Notes: generated by a model from the letters alone, not told the origin. Positions 16,475-25,555 are shown, counted from the stretch's first letter. The stretch: DNA of 64,000 bases from Herbidospora cretacea (GCF_001570605.1 NZ_BBXG01000005.1:1-64000); one strand, 5' to 3'. Made by a program: numbers and translations.

Positions 16475-17959
16475 ATGCTGAAGAGGAGTCTCGCCTGCGG
16501 TCTCGCCATGGCCTTCCTGGCGGCGCCGCTGACCATCACGCCCGCCGCTGTCGCGAAGGCCCCTCCGAACGTGGTTTTCATCCTCGCCGACGACCTGGAC
16601 ACGGCCGACCTCCACCGGTTCCCCAACATCGCGAAGCTGGCGGCGAGCGGGACCACGTTCTCCCACTTCTACGTGACGAACCCGTGGTGCTGCCCGTCGC
16701 GGTCGTCCATCCTGCGCTCGCAGTACATCCACAGCCACGGCGTCACCAGCAACCGCGCGCCCTCCGGTGGGTTCCCGAGGTTCAAGCCGCTGGAGGACAG
16801 CACGCTCGCCACCTGGATGAAGGGCGCGGGCTACCGGACCGCCCTGTTCGGCAAGTACCTGAACCAGTATCCGGGCGCGGGCGTGCCGCGGACCTACATC
16901 CCGCCGGGCTGGGACGAGTGGGCGGTCCCGGTCACCAACCTCTACCGCGAGTACGGCTACGCCCTCAACGACGACGGCATCATCGTCGAGCGCGGCGAGC
17001 AGCCCGAGGACTACCTGACCGACGTGCTCGCCAACAAGGCCGCCTCGTTCGTGAGCCACCGCGAGCCGTTCTTCCTGTACCTGTCCCCCACCGCGCCGCA
17101 CCGCCCGGCCAACCACGCGCCGCGCCACGCGGACGACTTCGAGGGGGTGCGGGCGCCCCGGACGCCGTCGTTCAACCAGAAGGACGTGTCGGCCGAGCCG
17201 CTGTGGGTGCAGGAGCGCACCCGCATGTCCCGGCGGGTGATCCGCAACATCGACCAGATGTACCGCGACCGGCTGCGCTCCACGGCGGGCCTCGACGACC
17301 TGGTGGGCACGGTCGTCTCGGCGCTGGAGCGGGCGGGCAAGCTCGACGACACCTACATCTTCTTCGGCTCCGACAACGGCTTCCATCTGGGCCAGCACCG
17401 GCTGCGGTCGGGGAAGACGACGCCCTACGAGGAGGACGTCCGGGTCCCGATGATCGTGCGCGGGCCGGGCGTGCAGGCCGGGCGGGTCGACACCTCGCTC
17501 GGGTCGACGGTCGACCTCGGCCCGACGTTCGCCGAGCTCGCGGGGGCGAAGGTGCCCGGTTTCGTCGAGGGCCGGTCGCTGGTGCCGCTGCTACGCGGCC
17601 AGCGGGTGCCCTGGCGCGACGCGGTGCTCGTGGAGTTCGACCAGCCCGACTACGCGCCCGGCTGCCCGCCCACCTACCGGGCGCTGCGCACCGAGACTCA
17701 CACCTACGTCGAGTACGCGACCGGCGAGCGCCAGCTCTACGACATGGTGGCCGACCCGTTCCAGCTGACCAACCTGGCCGCCACCGCCGACCCCGCGCTG
17801 CTGGCCGGGCTGTCGGGCCGGCTGGCCGCGCTGCACGCGTGCTCCGGCGCCGGCTGCCGGGTCGCCGATACCATTTTGGGTGAACGGTCAGATTTCCCTC
17901 CCTCAGGAGTGCAATGGATCGGACCCCGGCCCGCGAACGCGCCGCATGTGATCGGCTGA
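16475..17959 (+). CDS. Exported sulfatase (arylsulfatase family)
   Basis: 494 residues from the ATG at 16475, chosen because it yields a good signal peptide (MLKRSLACGLAMAFLAAP, cleavage near AAVAKA); ATGs at 16433 and 16463 are possible but no start has a strong RBS. The CCPSR motif at Cys72-Arg76 is the CXPSR formylglycine site of type I sulfatases. Metal ligands fit FILADDLD (about 36-42) and FFGSDNGFHLG. SPTAPHRPA and GKYLNQYPG are also typical. It should hydrolyse sulfate esters outside the membrane. Its 3' end overlaps the MarR gene by 46 bases in another frame, so the two are probably co-transcribed. Confidence 0.85.
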   Translation: MLKRSLACGLAMAFLAAPLTITPAAVAKAPPNVVFILADDLDTADLHRFPNIAKLAASGTTFSHFYVTNPWCCPSRSSILRSQYIHSHGVTSNRAPSGGFPRFKPLEDSTLATWMKGAGYRTALFGKYLNQYPGAGVPRTYIPPGWDEWAVPVTNLYREYGYALNDDGIIVERGEQPEDYLTDVLANKAASFVSHREPFFLYLSPTAPHRPANHAPRHADDFEGVRAPRTPSFNQKDVSAEPLWVQERTRMSRRVIRNIDQMYRDRLRSTAGLDDLVGTVVSALERAGKLDDTYIFFGSDNGFHLGQHRLRSGKTTPYEEDVRVPMIVRGPGVQAGRVDTSLGSTVDLGPTFAELAGAKVPGFVEGRSLVPLLRGQRVPWRDAVLVEFDQPDYAPGCPPTYRALRTETHTYVEYATGERQLYDMVADPFQLTNLAATADPALLAGLSGRLAALHACSGAGCRVADTILGERSDFPPSGVQWIGPRPANAPHVIG

Positions 17960-18375
17960 GCCCCGGCTTCGGCCATCTCATCCGGGTCGCGGCGGCCCTC
18001 GACCAGCTGATCGACAAGGCGCTGCAGGAGGAGATCGGGATCACCCACGTGATGTTCGAGGTCCTGATGCGGCTCTACCGCGACCACGACGGCTGCACCG
18101 CGATCAACTCCCTCGACCTGACCCTGACCAGTGGCGGGATGACCCGGCTGCTCGACCGCATGGAGCGGGCCGGGCTGGTCACCCGGGGCCGCCACCCGGG
18201 CGACCGGCGGATGACCCTGATCCGGCCGACCGAGGAGGCCTCGGAGATCTTCCTGCGGGCGGTCGAGGTGCACACGCGGGTGGTCGACCGCCACTTCGAC
18301 GCCCCGCTGTCGGCGACCGAGCGGGCCGTCGTCCGGCGGGCGCTGGGCCGGCTTGAGGAAGTCTTGACCGAATAA
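17914..18375 (+). CDS. MarR-family transcriptional regulator
   Basis: 153 residues. The start at 17914 is fixed by AGGAG 5 bases upstream, inside the 3' end of the sulfatase gene. The winged helix-turn-helix lies at about residues 50-115 (INSLDLTLTSGGMTRLLDRMERAGLVTRGRHPGDRRMTLI, recognition helix plus wing with the conserved DRR). Dimerisation helices flank it. Ligand unknown. It lies 49 bases upstream of a nitroreductase gene on the same strand, a common arrangement in which MarR proteins control an adjacent oxidoreductase. Confidence 0.85.
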   Translation: MDRTPARERAACDRLSPGFGHLIRVAAALDQLIDKALQEEIGITHVMFEVLMRLYRDHDGCTAINSLDLTLTSGGMTRLLDRMERAGLVTRGRHPGDRRMTLIRPTEEASEIFLRAVEVHTRVVDRHFDAPLSATERAVVRRALGRLEEVLTE

Positions 18376-18424
18376 ATTTGGTTGCTCGGGAAGATATTGC
18401 GAGCGAAGAAGGTTGTGGGCCCAC

Positions 18425-19030
18425 ATGAGTGCCATTTCCACCGAGCGCGTCCTCGACGCCACGGCCCAGGACCTTCTCTTCCGCGAGGCGCGGACGGCGA
18501 ACACCTTCACCGACGAGCCCGTCTCCGACGAGACCGCACACGCGATCTACGACCTGATCAAGTGGGGCCCGACCGCGATGAACAACCAGCCGCTCCGCAT
18601 CGTGTACGTCCGCTCCCCCGAGGCGCGGGCCCGGCTGGTCGAGCACATGAGCCCGGGCAACAAGGCCAAGACGTCGACCGCCCCGCTCGTGGCCATCCTC
18701 GCCGTGGACATCGACTTCCACGAGAACCTGCCGAAGACGTTCCCGCACTTCCCCGGGGCCAAGGACGCCTTCGCCGACCGGAACGACCGGGTCGCGTCGG
18801 CGCGGCTGAACGGCGGCCTGCAGGTGGGCTACTTCATCGTCGGCGTGCGCGCCCACGGCCTGGCGGCCGGCCCGATGGCCGGGTTCGACAAGGACGCCCT
18901 GGAGAAGGAGTTCTTCCCCGGCGGCAACCACGAGGTGCTCGCCGTGGTGAACATCGGCAAGCCCGGCCCGGACGCCTGGTACGCCCGCAACCCCCGCCTG
19001 GACCTCCACGAAGCCGTGACGACCGTCTGA
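18425..19030 (+). CDS. RutE/HadB-like nitroreductase (malonic semialdehyde reductase type)
   Basis: 201 residues of the flavin-dependent nitroreductase fold. LLFREARTANTFTDEPVSDE, WGPTAMNNQPLRIVYVRS and AARLNGGLQVGYFI-type segments match the malonic semialdehyde reductase (RutE) subfamily rather than NfsB. FMN contacts are expected at ARTANTF and the GPTAMNNQP loop. It probably reduces 3-oxopropanoate or a related aldehyde with NAD(P)H; nitroaromatic reduction is the alternative. The ATG at 18425 is preceded by AAGAAGG at a rather long spacing; an in-frame TTG at 18413 is possible. A strong terminator follows 11 bases after the stop. Confidence 0.82.
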   Translation: MSAISTERVLDATAQDLLFREARTANTFTDEPVSDETAHAIYDLIKWGPTAMNNQPLRIVYVRSPEARARLVEHMSPGNKAKTSTAPLVAILAVDIDFHENLPKTFPHFPGAKDAFADRNDRVASARLNGGLQVGYFIVGVRAHGLAAGPMAGFDKDALEKEFFPGGNHEVLAVVNIGKPGPDAWYARNPRLDLHEAVTTV

Positions 19031-19041
19031 TCCGCGCCCAC

Positions 19042-19075
19042 AAGTGGCCCATCTCCGTTGTGAGATGGGCCACTT
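19042..19075 (+). terminator. Strong hairpin terminator after the nitroreductase gene
   Basis: A perfect 14-bp stem (AAGTGGCCCATCTC with GAGATGGGCCACTT), 6-base loop, followed by TTGTTCT. It insulates the cellobiose locus from upstream transcription. Confidence 0.85.
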
Positions 19076-19089
19076 TGTTCTGTATGGAC

Positions 19090-19103
19090 TGGGAGCGCTC
19101 CCA
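19090..19103. promoter_or_regulatory. CebR operator (box 1)
   Basis: Perfect 14-bp palindrome TGGGAGCGCTCCCA, the known consensus for the LacI-family cellobiose repressor CebR of Streptomyces. It lies 208 bases upstream of the cebE start and 130 bases from box 2. Confidence 0.92.
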
Positions 19104-19219
19104 ACTGCGGATATGCGCTTTTTGTGCCTTTTAATCCCATTCGATGTCGCTAACCGTTACAGGAGTAACAGTTAGGTTTCGGCATATTGACGGGTGCGTT
19201 GCCCATAGTGGACTCTTCG

Positions 19220-19233
19220 TGGGAGCGCTCCCA
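19220..19233. promoter_or_regulatory. CebR operator (box 2)
   Basis: Second perfect TGGGAGCGCTCCCA, ending 77 bases before the cebE start codon. Two boxes 130 bp apart could allow repressor looping across the promoter; the GTTAGGTTTCGGCATATTGACG stretch between them is a likely promoter area, but I cannot assign -35/-10 boxes with confidence. Confidence 0.92.
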
Positions 19234-19310
19234 ACCTGCTGAGCAGTCGGGGGTCGGCCGGGAGCCCACCTTCAGTCACAGATTCGGGAACCACCTGAGA
19301 GGGGTCCGGA

Positions 19311-20651
19311 ATGATGAACAACACGCGCCGCGGTGTGCTCGCGGCCGTGGCCGCAGGGGCGCTGGCCTTCACGGCCGCCGCCTGCGGCGGCGACGAGGCA
19401 CCCGCAGCGGCACCAAGCGCGGGCGGCTCCGCGGCCCCTGCCGAGAAGATCGAGATCACGCTGAACACCTTCGGCGGCGGCGAGAACTTCGCCTACGACG
19501 ACGCGGTGGCCCAGTGGAACGCCGCGAACCCGAACGTCCAGGTCAAGTACGTCAACCTGACGGACCGGTTCGAGGACACCTATCTGCCGCAGGTCCTGCA
19601 GTGGCTTGAGGCCGGCAGCGGCGCCGGCGACATCATCGCGATGGACGAGGGCGCCATGGGTCTCATGGCCGCCCGCCCGCAGTACTTCGCCGACCTCGGC
19701 CAGTACGGCCTCGACAGCCGTAAGGCCGACTACCCCGCGTTCAAGTACGACGTGGGCGTCAACACCGAGGGCAAGCTGTTCGCCCTCGGCACCGACATCG
19801 GCGGCATGGCCATGTGCTACCGCACCGACCTGTTCGAGAAGGCCGGCCTGCCGACCAACCGCGACGAGGTCTCCAAGCTCTGGCCGACGTGGAACGACTA
19901 CCTCGAGGTCGGCAAGAAGTTCAAGGCCAAGGTCCCGGACGCGGGCTTCGTCGACGGCGCCAACACCGTGTACAACTCGGTGCTCGCCCAGGAGGCCGGC
20001 AAGAACGGCGGCCTCTACTACTTCGACAAGAACCAGGGCCTCGTGGTCGACAAGAACCCGGGCGTCAAGGCCGCGTTCGACTACGTCCAGTCCCTCAGCA
20101 CCGCGGGCCTGACCGCCAAGCTCCGCTCCTGGAGCGAGGAGTGGAACACCGCGATGCAGAAGGGTGGCTTCGCCACCATGGGCTGCCCCTCGTGGATGCT
20201 CGGCGTGATCTCCGGCACCTCCGGCGACTCCAACGCCAAGAAGTGGGACGTCGCGGCGGTGCCCGGCGGCTCCGGCAACTGGGGCGGCTCCTGGCTGATG
20301 GTCCCCTCGCAGAGCAAGCACCCGAAGGAGGCCGCCGACGTCCTCAACTTCCTGACCGGGAAGGACGGACAGGTCGCGGCGTTCAAGGAAGGCGGCAACT
20401 TCCCGAGCGCCATCCCGGCGCAGCAGGACCCGACCGTCGCGGACGCGAAGAACGCCTACTTCAACGACGCCCCGAGCGGCCCGATCTTCGCCGCCTCGGT
20501 CGCGAAGCTGGCCCCGGTGTTCTTCGGTGAGAAGCACGCGCAGGTCAAGGCGGCCGTCGAGGAGGTCCTCGTGGGCGCCGACCAGGGCTCGGTCAAGTGG
20601 GACGAGGCCTGGACCCGCTTCGTGGAGGAGGGCGTGAAGGCCGCGGGCTGA
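19311..20651 (+). CDS. cebE: CebE, cello-oligosaccharide-binding lipoprotein of an ABC transporter
   Basis: 446 residues of the family 1 extracellular solute-binding type. MMNNTRRGVLAAVAAGALAF leads to a lipobox-like TAAACGGDE, so the mature protein should be lipid-anchored outside the membrane. Sugar-binding-protein features include VAQWNAANPNVQVKYVN, GDIIAMDEGAMGL and the GLPTNRDEVSKLWPTWNDYLEVGKKF hinge segment. GAGAGGGG precedes the ATG pair. It is first in the cebEFG-bglC operon under two CebR boxes and by homology and context binds cellobiose/cellotriose. The ATPase (MsiK in Streptomyces) is not encoded here, as is usual for this operon. Two tandem hairpins follow. Confidence 0.9.
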   Translation: MMNNTRRGVLAAVAAGALAFTAAACGGDEAPAAAPSAGGSAAPAEKIEITLNTFGGGENFAYDDAVAQWNAANPNVQVKYVNLTDRFEDTYLPQVLQWLEAGSGAGDIIAMDEGAMGLMAARPQYFADLGQYGLDSRKADYPAFKYDVGVNTEGKLFALGTDIGGMAMCYRTDLFEKAGLPTNRDEVSKLWPTWNDYLEVGKKFKAKVPDAGFVDGANTVYNSVLAQEAGKNGGLYYFDKNQGLVVDKNPGVKAAFDYVQSLSTAGLTAKLRSWSEEWNTAMQKGGFATMGCPSWMLGVISGTSGDSNAKKWDVAAVPGGSGNWGGSWLMVPSQSKHPKEAADVLNFLTGKDGQVAAFKEGGNFPSAIPAQQDPTVADAKNAYFNDAPSGPIFAASVAKLAPVFFGEKHAQVKAAVEEVLVGADQGSVKWDEAWTRFVEEGVKAAG

Positions 20652-20668
20652 TCCCCCCGGCCGCGCCT

Positions 20669-20698
20669 GACCGGCCCCTTCTCACCGAGGGGCCGGTC
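20669..20698 (+). terminator. Intra-operon hairpin 1 between cebE and cebF
   Basis: Perfect 11-bp stem GACCGGCCCCT/AGGGGCCGGTC with an 8-base loop, 17 bases after the cebE stop. Likely a partial terminator or a 3'-end stabiliser that raises cebE mRNA relative to the permease genes. Confidence 0.65.
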
Positions 20699-20705
20699 CT
20701 TACTT

Positions 20706-20730
20706 GAGCGGCCGGGACCCCCGGCCGCTC
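20706..20730 (+). terminator. Intra-operon hairpin 2 between cebE and cebF
   Basis: Perfect 11-bp stem GAGCGGCCGGG/CCCGGCCGCTC with a 3-base loop, starting 7 bases after hairpin 1 and ending 19 bases before the cebF ATG. Confidence 0.6.
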
Positions 20731-20749
20731 CTTCCACGAAAGGTTGACG

Positions 20750-21724
20750 ATGAGCCTCAGCGTCGACGCGGGCGCCCGGACCCGCACGGTGCCGCCCGGG
20801 CCGCGGCGGCACGCGCGCCCGCCGGGCGGCCGGCGACTGCTCTCCTGGCTGGACCTGCGGGCCGCCCCCTATTTCTTTGTCTCGCCCTATTTCATCCTGT
20901 TCGCGATCTTCGGTATCTTCCCGCTGATCTTCACCGCCTGGGTCTCGCTGCACGACTGGCAGCTCGCCGGCGACAAGACGTTCATCGGGTTCGAGAACTA
21001 CTCCGAACTGCTCGTGGACGACAAGTTCTGGAACGCGGTGCTCAACACCGTCGGCATCTTCGTGATCGCGACGGTTCCCCAGCTGCTGCTGGCGCTGCTG
21101 CTGGCCAACGCACTGAACAAGAAACTCCGCGGCCGGCTGGTGCTGCGGCTGAGCGTGCTCGCGCCGCTCATCACCTCGGTCGTGGCCGTCGCGGTCGTCT
21201 TCACCCAGCTGTACGGCCGTGACTACGGCCTGGTCAACTGGGTCCTGGGCGGCTTCGGGGTCGACCCGATCCACTGGCAGAACGAGAAGTGGTCGTCGTG
21301 GATCGCCATCGCCACGATGATCGACTGGCGGTGGACCGGCTACAACGCGATCATCTACCTGGCCGCGATGCAGACCATCCCCAAGGACCTCTACGAGGCC
21401 GCCGCGATCGACGGCGCCTCGCCGCGCCGCCAGTTCTGGGGCATCACGGTCCCGCTGCTCAAGCCCACGATCATCTTCACCGTCATCGTCTCGACGATCG
21501 GCGGCTTCACCCTGTTCGCCGAACCGGTGATGTTCGGCGCCGGCCTGATGACCGGCGGCACGACGGGCCAGTTCCAGACGGTGGCCATGTTCATCGTCAA
21601 GGAGGGCTTCCGGGACTTCCAGTACGGCTACGCCGCGGCCGCGGCCTGGATCCTGTTCCTGCTCATCATGATCACCGCCCTGATCAACTTCGCCATCGTC
21701 CGCGGCATCGGGAGATCACGATGA
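20750..21724 (+). CDS. cebF: CebF, cellobiose ABC transporter permease
   Basis: 324 residues, six predicted membrane segments after a basic N-terminus (first one PYFFVSPYFILFAIFGIFPLIF). The cytoplasmic EAA loop EAAAIDGASPRRQFWGITVP (about 220-240) contacts the ATPase. The ATG at 20750 has GAAAGG 6 bases upstream; a TTG six bases earlier is possible. The stop overlaps the cebG ATG (ATGA). With CebG it forms the membrane channel that imports cellobiose delivered by CebE. Confidence 0.92.
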   Translation: MSLSVDAGARTRTVPPGPRRHARPPGGRRLLSWLDLRAAPYFFVSPYFILFAIFGIFPLIFTAWVSLHDWQLAGDKTFIGFENYSELLVDDKFWNAVLNTVGIFVIATVPQLLLALLLANALNKKLRGRLVLRLSVLAPLITSVVAVAVVFTQLYGRDYGLVNWVLGGFGVDPIHWQNEKWSSWIAIATMIDWRWTGYNAIIYLAAMQTIPKDLYEAAAIDGASPRRQFWGITVPLLKPTIIFTVIVSTIGGFTLFAEPVMFGAGLMTGGTTGQFQTVAMFIVKEGFRDFQYGYAAAAAWILFLLIMITALINFAIVRGIGRSR

Positions 21725-22620
21725 CGACGCTCACCCACCGCGCCCCGAAGAGCCCGCCGCGGCGGCGGTCGCGGGCCGGCGCCGACGGGCTCGACCCGTT
21801 CCGCGCCACCACGATGACCAAGGCGATGCTGGGCCTGGCGATCTTCCTGTCGATCTTCCCGATCTACTGGATGATCGTCATCGCGACCCGCACCAACGAG
21901 GACGCGCACAGCATGCCGCCGCCGCTGCTCCCGGCCGGCAACCTGGGCGAGAACATCCAGGCCGTGTTCGCGGCCGAGAACGCCCACTTCATGACGGGCA
22001 TCATCAACTCGATCATCATCGCCACCACGGTGACGGTCGGCATCGTGATCATCTCGACCCTGGCCGGGTTCGCGTTCGCCTCGCTCACCTTCCGGGGCCG
22101 GAACCTGCTGCTGCTGTCGGTCGTGCTGACCATGATGGTGCCGCTGCAGCAGATGGGCATCGTGCCGCTCTACCAGATGATGGTCACGCTGGGCTGGACG
22201 AACACCCTGAAAGCGGTCATCCTGCCGTTCCTGGTGAACGGCTTCGGGGTGTTCCTCATGACGCAGTACACGCGGCAGGCCGTACCGAGGGAACTGGTCG
22301 AGGCCGCGCGGGTCGACGGGGCGAGCACCCTGCGGATCTGGTGGAACGTCGCGGTGCCGGCGGTCCGTCCGGGCATGGCGGTGCTGGCGATCCAGACATT
22401 CATGCTGATCTGGAACGAGTTCCTCTGGCCTCTCATCGTGCTCACGCCGGACAATCCGACTGTGCAAGTCGCGCTGCGGGCCCTCAACGACCGATATTCC
22501 ACGAACTACGTGCTCATCTTCGCGGGCACCACCATCTCGATCATTCCGCTTCTGCTGGTATTCGTCTTTTTCGGCCGTCAGATCATCGGCGGACTCATGG
22601 AAGGTGCGGTCAAGGAGTGA
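21721..22620 (+). CDS. cebG: CebG, cellobiose ABC transporter permease
   Basis: 299 residues, MalG-type, six membrane segments (first one MTKAMLGLAIFLSIFPIYWM). The EAA motif is EAARVDGASTLRIWWNVAVP (about 200-219). It starts within the cebF stop and overlaps bglC by 4 bases (GTGA), so the permeases and the cytoplasmic glucosidase are co-translated. Completes the heterodimeric permease. Confidence 0.92.
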   Translation: MTTLTHRAPKSPPRRRSRAGADGLDPFRATTMTKAMLGLAIFLSIFPIYWMIVIATRTNEDAHSMPPPLLPAGNLGENIQAVFAAENAHFMTGIINSIIIATTVTVGIVIISTLAGFAFASLTFRGRNLLLLSVVLTMMVPLQQMGIVPLYQMMVTLGWTNTLKAVILPFLVNGFGVFLMTQYTRQAVPRELVEAARVDGASTLRIWWNVAVPAVRPGMAVLAIQTFMLIWNEFLWPLIVLTPDNPTVQVALRALNDRYSTNYVLIFAGTTISIIPLLLVFVFFGRQIIGGLMEGAVKE

Positions 22621-24053
22621 CCCAGAACACAGAGACCCAGATCGACACCCCCGGTCTGGTGTTCCCCACCGGCTTCGTCTGGGGCAGCGCGACATCGGCC
22701 TACCAGATCGAGGGCGCCCTCTCGGCCGACGGCCGGGGCCGCTCCATCTGGGACACCTTCGCCGCGCAACCCGGCCGGGTCGTCGGCGGCGACGACGCGT
22801 CGGTGGCGATCGACCACTACAACCGCTACCGCGACGACGTGCGGCTGATGGCCGACCTGGGGCTGACCGCCTACCGGTTCTCGCTCTCCTGGACGCGGAT
22901 CCAGCCCGACGGCAAGGGCGAGGTCAACGCCAAGGGGCTCGACTTCTACAAGCGCCTGGTCGACGAGCTGCTCTCCTACGGCATCACGCCGTGGGTGACG
23001 CTCTATCACTGGGATCTGCCGCAGGCCCTCGAGGACGAGGGCGGATGGCCCTCACGTGATCTGTCGAAGCGCTTCGCGGACTTCGCCGCTATCGCCCACG
23101 GCGCCCTGGGCGACCAGGTGTCCAACTGGGCCACGGTCAACGAGCCGTGGTGCGCGGCCTTCCTGGGCTACTCCTCGGGCGAGCACGCCCCCGGCCGCCG
23201 CAACCCGGCGGAGTCGATCAAGGCCGCCCACCACCTGAACCTGGCCCACGGCCTGGCCGTCCAGGCGATGCGGGCCCAGCGCACCGACACGCGGATCGGC
23301 GGCTGCGTCAACCTGTACGCGATCAGCCCCCAGAGCGACAGCGAGGCCGACCTCGACGCCGCCCGCCGCATCGACGGCATGCAGAACCGTTTCTTCCTCG
23401 ACGCCCTCATGCGCGGCGCCTACCCGCAGGACGTCCTCGACGACCTGACGCCGCTGATCGCGCCCGAGGAGTACATCAAGGACGGCGACATGGAGCTGAT
23501 CGCGGCTCCGCTCGACATGCTGCTGATCAACTACTACAGCCGCTTCACCGTCACCGGCGCCGAGGGCGGCCCCAAGTCCGCCTCGGCGGCCCCGACGGAC
23601 TCGGGCTCGGCGTGGCCGGGCAACGAGCACGTGGGCTTCGTCAACGGCGGCCGCCCGGTCACCGGGATGGGCTGGGAGGTCGACGGCACGGGCCTGTTCG
23701 AGGTGCTGACCCGGCTGCGTGACGAGTACCCCGCCGTCCCTCTGTACATTTCAGAGAACGGCGCGGCCTACGACGACGTGCTCACCGAGGACGGCACCGT
23801 CCACGACGCCGAACGTCAGGCCTACATCGACACCCACCTGAGGGTCTGTCACCAGGCCATCGAGGCGGGCGTGCCGCTGGAGGGCTACTTCGCCTGGTCG
23901 CTCATGGACAATTTCGAGTGGGCGTGGGGCTACGGCAAAAGATTCGGCCTCGTTTACGTGGACTATCCAACCCAGGCGCGCATCCTGAAAGATAGCGCTC
24001 TCTGGTATGCCGAGACCATTCGGCACGGGGGCCTCCGAGGTCCGGCACAATAG
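22617..24053 (+). CDS. bglC: BglC, cytoplasmic GH1 beta-glucosidase
   Basis: 478 residues, full-length (beta/alpha)8 GH1 enzyme. The acid/base Glu is in ATVNEPW and the nucleophile Glu is in YISENGAAYDD; the aglycone/glycone motifs FVWGSATSAYQIEGA, YRFSLSWTRIQP, YHWDLPQAL and WSLMDNFEWAWGYGKRFGLVYVDY are intact. No signal peptide, so it hydrolyses cellobiose to glucose inside the cell after CebEFG import. In thaxtomin-producing Streptomyces the equivalent enzyme also tunes the intracellular CebR ligand level. The GTG start overlaps the cebG stop. Confidence 0.93.
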   Translation: MTQNTETQIDTPGLVFPTGFVWGSATSAYQIEGALSADGRGRSIWDTFAAQPGRVVGGDDASVAIDHYNRYRDDVRLMADLGLTAYRFSLSWTRIQPDGKGEVNAKGLDFYKRLVDELLSYGITPWVTLYHWDLPQALEDEGGWPSRDLSKRFADFAAIAHGALGDQVSNWATVNEPWCAAFLGYSSGEHAPGRRNPAESIKAAHHLNLAHGLAVQAMRAQRTDTRIGGCVNLYAISPQSDSEADLDAARRIDGMQNRFFLDALMRGAYPQDVLDDLTPLIAPEEYIKDGDMELIAAPLDMLLINYYSRFTVTGAEGGPKSASAAPTDSGSAWPGNEHVGFVNGGRPVTGMGWEVDGTGLFEVLTRLRDEYPAVPLYISENGAAYDDVLTEDGTVHDAERQAYIDTHLRVCHQAIEAGVPLEGYFAWSLMDNFEWAWGYGKRFGLVYVDYPTQARILKDSALWYAETIRHGGLRGPAQ

Positions 24054-24080
24054 CTCCAACGTGGTGAGGGGGCAGGACTG

Positions 24081-25100
24081 ATGAACGGGGACCGCCGCAC
24101 GGTCGCGCGGCCGACGCTCGAGGCCGTCGCCGCGCGGGCCGGAGTCGGGCGAGGAACGGTTTCACGGGTCATCAACGGCTCGCCGAAGGTGAGCGAGAAG
24201 GCCCGCGACGCCGTCCTGCTCGCCATCGACGAACTCGGCTACGTGCCCAACCGGGCGGCGCGCACTCTCGTCACCAACCGGACCGACACCATCGCCCTGG
24301 TGGTGTCGGAGTCCGAGCAGCGCGTGTTCGACGAGCCTTACTTCGCCGGCCTGATCAGGGGGATCGGGTCGGCGCTGGCCGAGACGGGCCTCCAGCTCAT
24401 CCTGAGCATGGCCCAGAACCGGAACGAACACGACCGCCTGGAGCACTATCTGACAGGGCAACACGTCGACGGCGTCCTGCTGACCTCGGTCCACGGCGCC
24501 GACCCTCTGCCCGGACGGCTGGAGGAACTGGGCGTCCCGACCGTTCTCGGTGGCCGGCCGGTGGGGCTCAACCCCTACAGCTATGTCGACATGGACAACC
24601 GGGCAGGGGCCCGGCAGGCGATCAAATACCTGCTCGGCAAGGGCCGCAGGCGCATCGCGACCATCGCCGGCCCCCAGGACATGGGCGTGGGCGTCGACCG
24701 TCTCGCGGGCTACCGCGACGCCCTGCTCGCCACGGGCCTGACCGAGCGGGTCGCCTACGGCGACTTCTCCGAGGAGAGCGGCTCGACGGCGATGCGCGAA
24801 CTCCTCGACCGCCACCCCGACATGGACGCCGTCTTCGCGGCCTCCGACCCGATGGCGGTGGGCGCGCTGCGGGTGCTCCGGGAGCGCGGCTGCTCGATCC
24901 CGCAGGACGTGGCGCTCATCGGCTTCGAGGACTCGAAGGTGGCCCTCCACACGGAGCCGCCGCTGACCAGCGTCCACCAGCCGACCGAGGCGATGGGCCG
25001 TCAGATGGTCCAGCTCCTGGTCTCCCGGATCAACGGGGAACCTCTGGAGCAGCCGGTCGTCATCCTCGACACCCACCTGGTGATCAGGGCGTCGACCTGA
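24081..25100 (+). CDS. cebR: CebR, LacI-family cellobiose-responsive repressor
   Basis: 339 residues. N-terminal helix-turn-helix and hinge (LEAVAARAGVGRGTVSRVINGSPKVSEKA, then ELGYVPNRAARTLVT), followed by a periplasmic-binding-protein-like effector domain (about 65-339). It lies 27 bases after bglC with GGGGGCAGGA before the ATG. Four exact copies of the CebR operator are present in the window, none immediately before cebR itself, so it is probably expressed by read-through from the ceb operon and is subject to that autoregulation. Cellobiose or cellotriose is the expected inducer. Confidence 0.92.
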   Translation: MNGDRRTVARPTLEAVAARAGVGRGTVSRVINGSPKVSEKARDAVLLAIDELGYVPNRAARTLVTNRTDTIALVVSESEQRVFDEPYFAGLIRGIGSALAETGLQLILSMAQNRNEHDRLEHYLTGQHVDGVLLTSVHGADPLPGRLEELGVPTVLGGRPVGLNPYSYVDMDNRAGARQAIKYLLGKGRRRIATIAGPQDMGVGVDRLAGYRDALLATGLTERVAYGDFSEESGSTAMRELLDRHPDMDAVFAASDPMAVGALRVLRERGCSIPQDVALIGFEDSKVALHTEPPLTSVHQPTEAMGRQMVQLLVSRINGEPLEQPVVILDTHLVIRAST

Positions 25101-25150
25101 CGCTCGACCCCCGGCGCGGCGCGTCACCTGCGATCTGAGCGTTTCCCGCC

Positions 25151-25555
25151 TCAGTCCGTGGCGCCCCGGTCGTAGGTCTCTCTGGCCGCGTCGACCTGAT
25201 CGATGTGCTGCCCGGCCCACCGGGTCACGGCGTGGAGGACGGGCAGCAGGCTCTCCCCCAGCGGGGTGAGGGCGTAGTCCACCCTGACCGGGACCGACGG
25301 CGTCACCGATCGCGACACGAAACCGTCTCTTTCCAGGTCTCTCAGCGTCTGGGTCAGCATCTTCTGGCTCGCCCCGGCGAGCGCCCGCGCCAGATCGCTG
25401 TGCCGCCTGCGGCCCTTCTCCAGTTCCACGAGAACCAGGCCGACCCACTTGTCCCCGAGCCGGTCGAGCACCCGGTTGGTAGGGCAGAGCTCGACCGCCT
25501 CCCGGTGGGCGTCCCGGGCCTCCTCCCGGCGCTGCGCGCTCGTCCGCGTCGGCAT
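25151..25555 (-). CDS. HxlR-family transcriptional regulator
   Basis: 134 residues, winged helix-turn-helix. CPTNRVLDRLGDKWVGLVLVELEKGRRRHSDLARAL is the HxlR hallmark, including a conserved N-terminal Cys that in some relatives senses aldehydes or thiol oxidants; KMLTQTLRDLERDGFVSRSV is the recognition helix and wing. The ATG at 25555 has GAAGGGA at good spacing. It is divergent from the NADP-oxidoreductase gene 109 bases away, the usual arrangement for HxlR regulators and their target. Confidence 0.87.
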   Translation of the reverse strand: MPTRTSAQRREEARDAHREAVELCPTNRVLDRLGDKWVGLVLVELEKGRRRHSDLARALAGASQKMLTQTLRDLERDGFVSRSVTPSVPVRVDYALTPLGESLLPVLHAVTRWAGQHIDQVDAARETYDRGATD

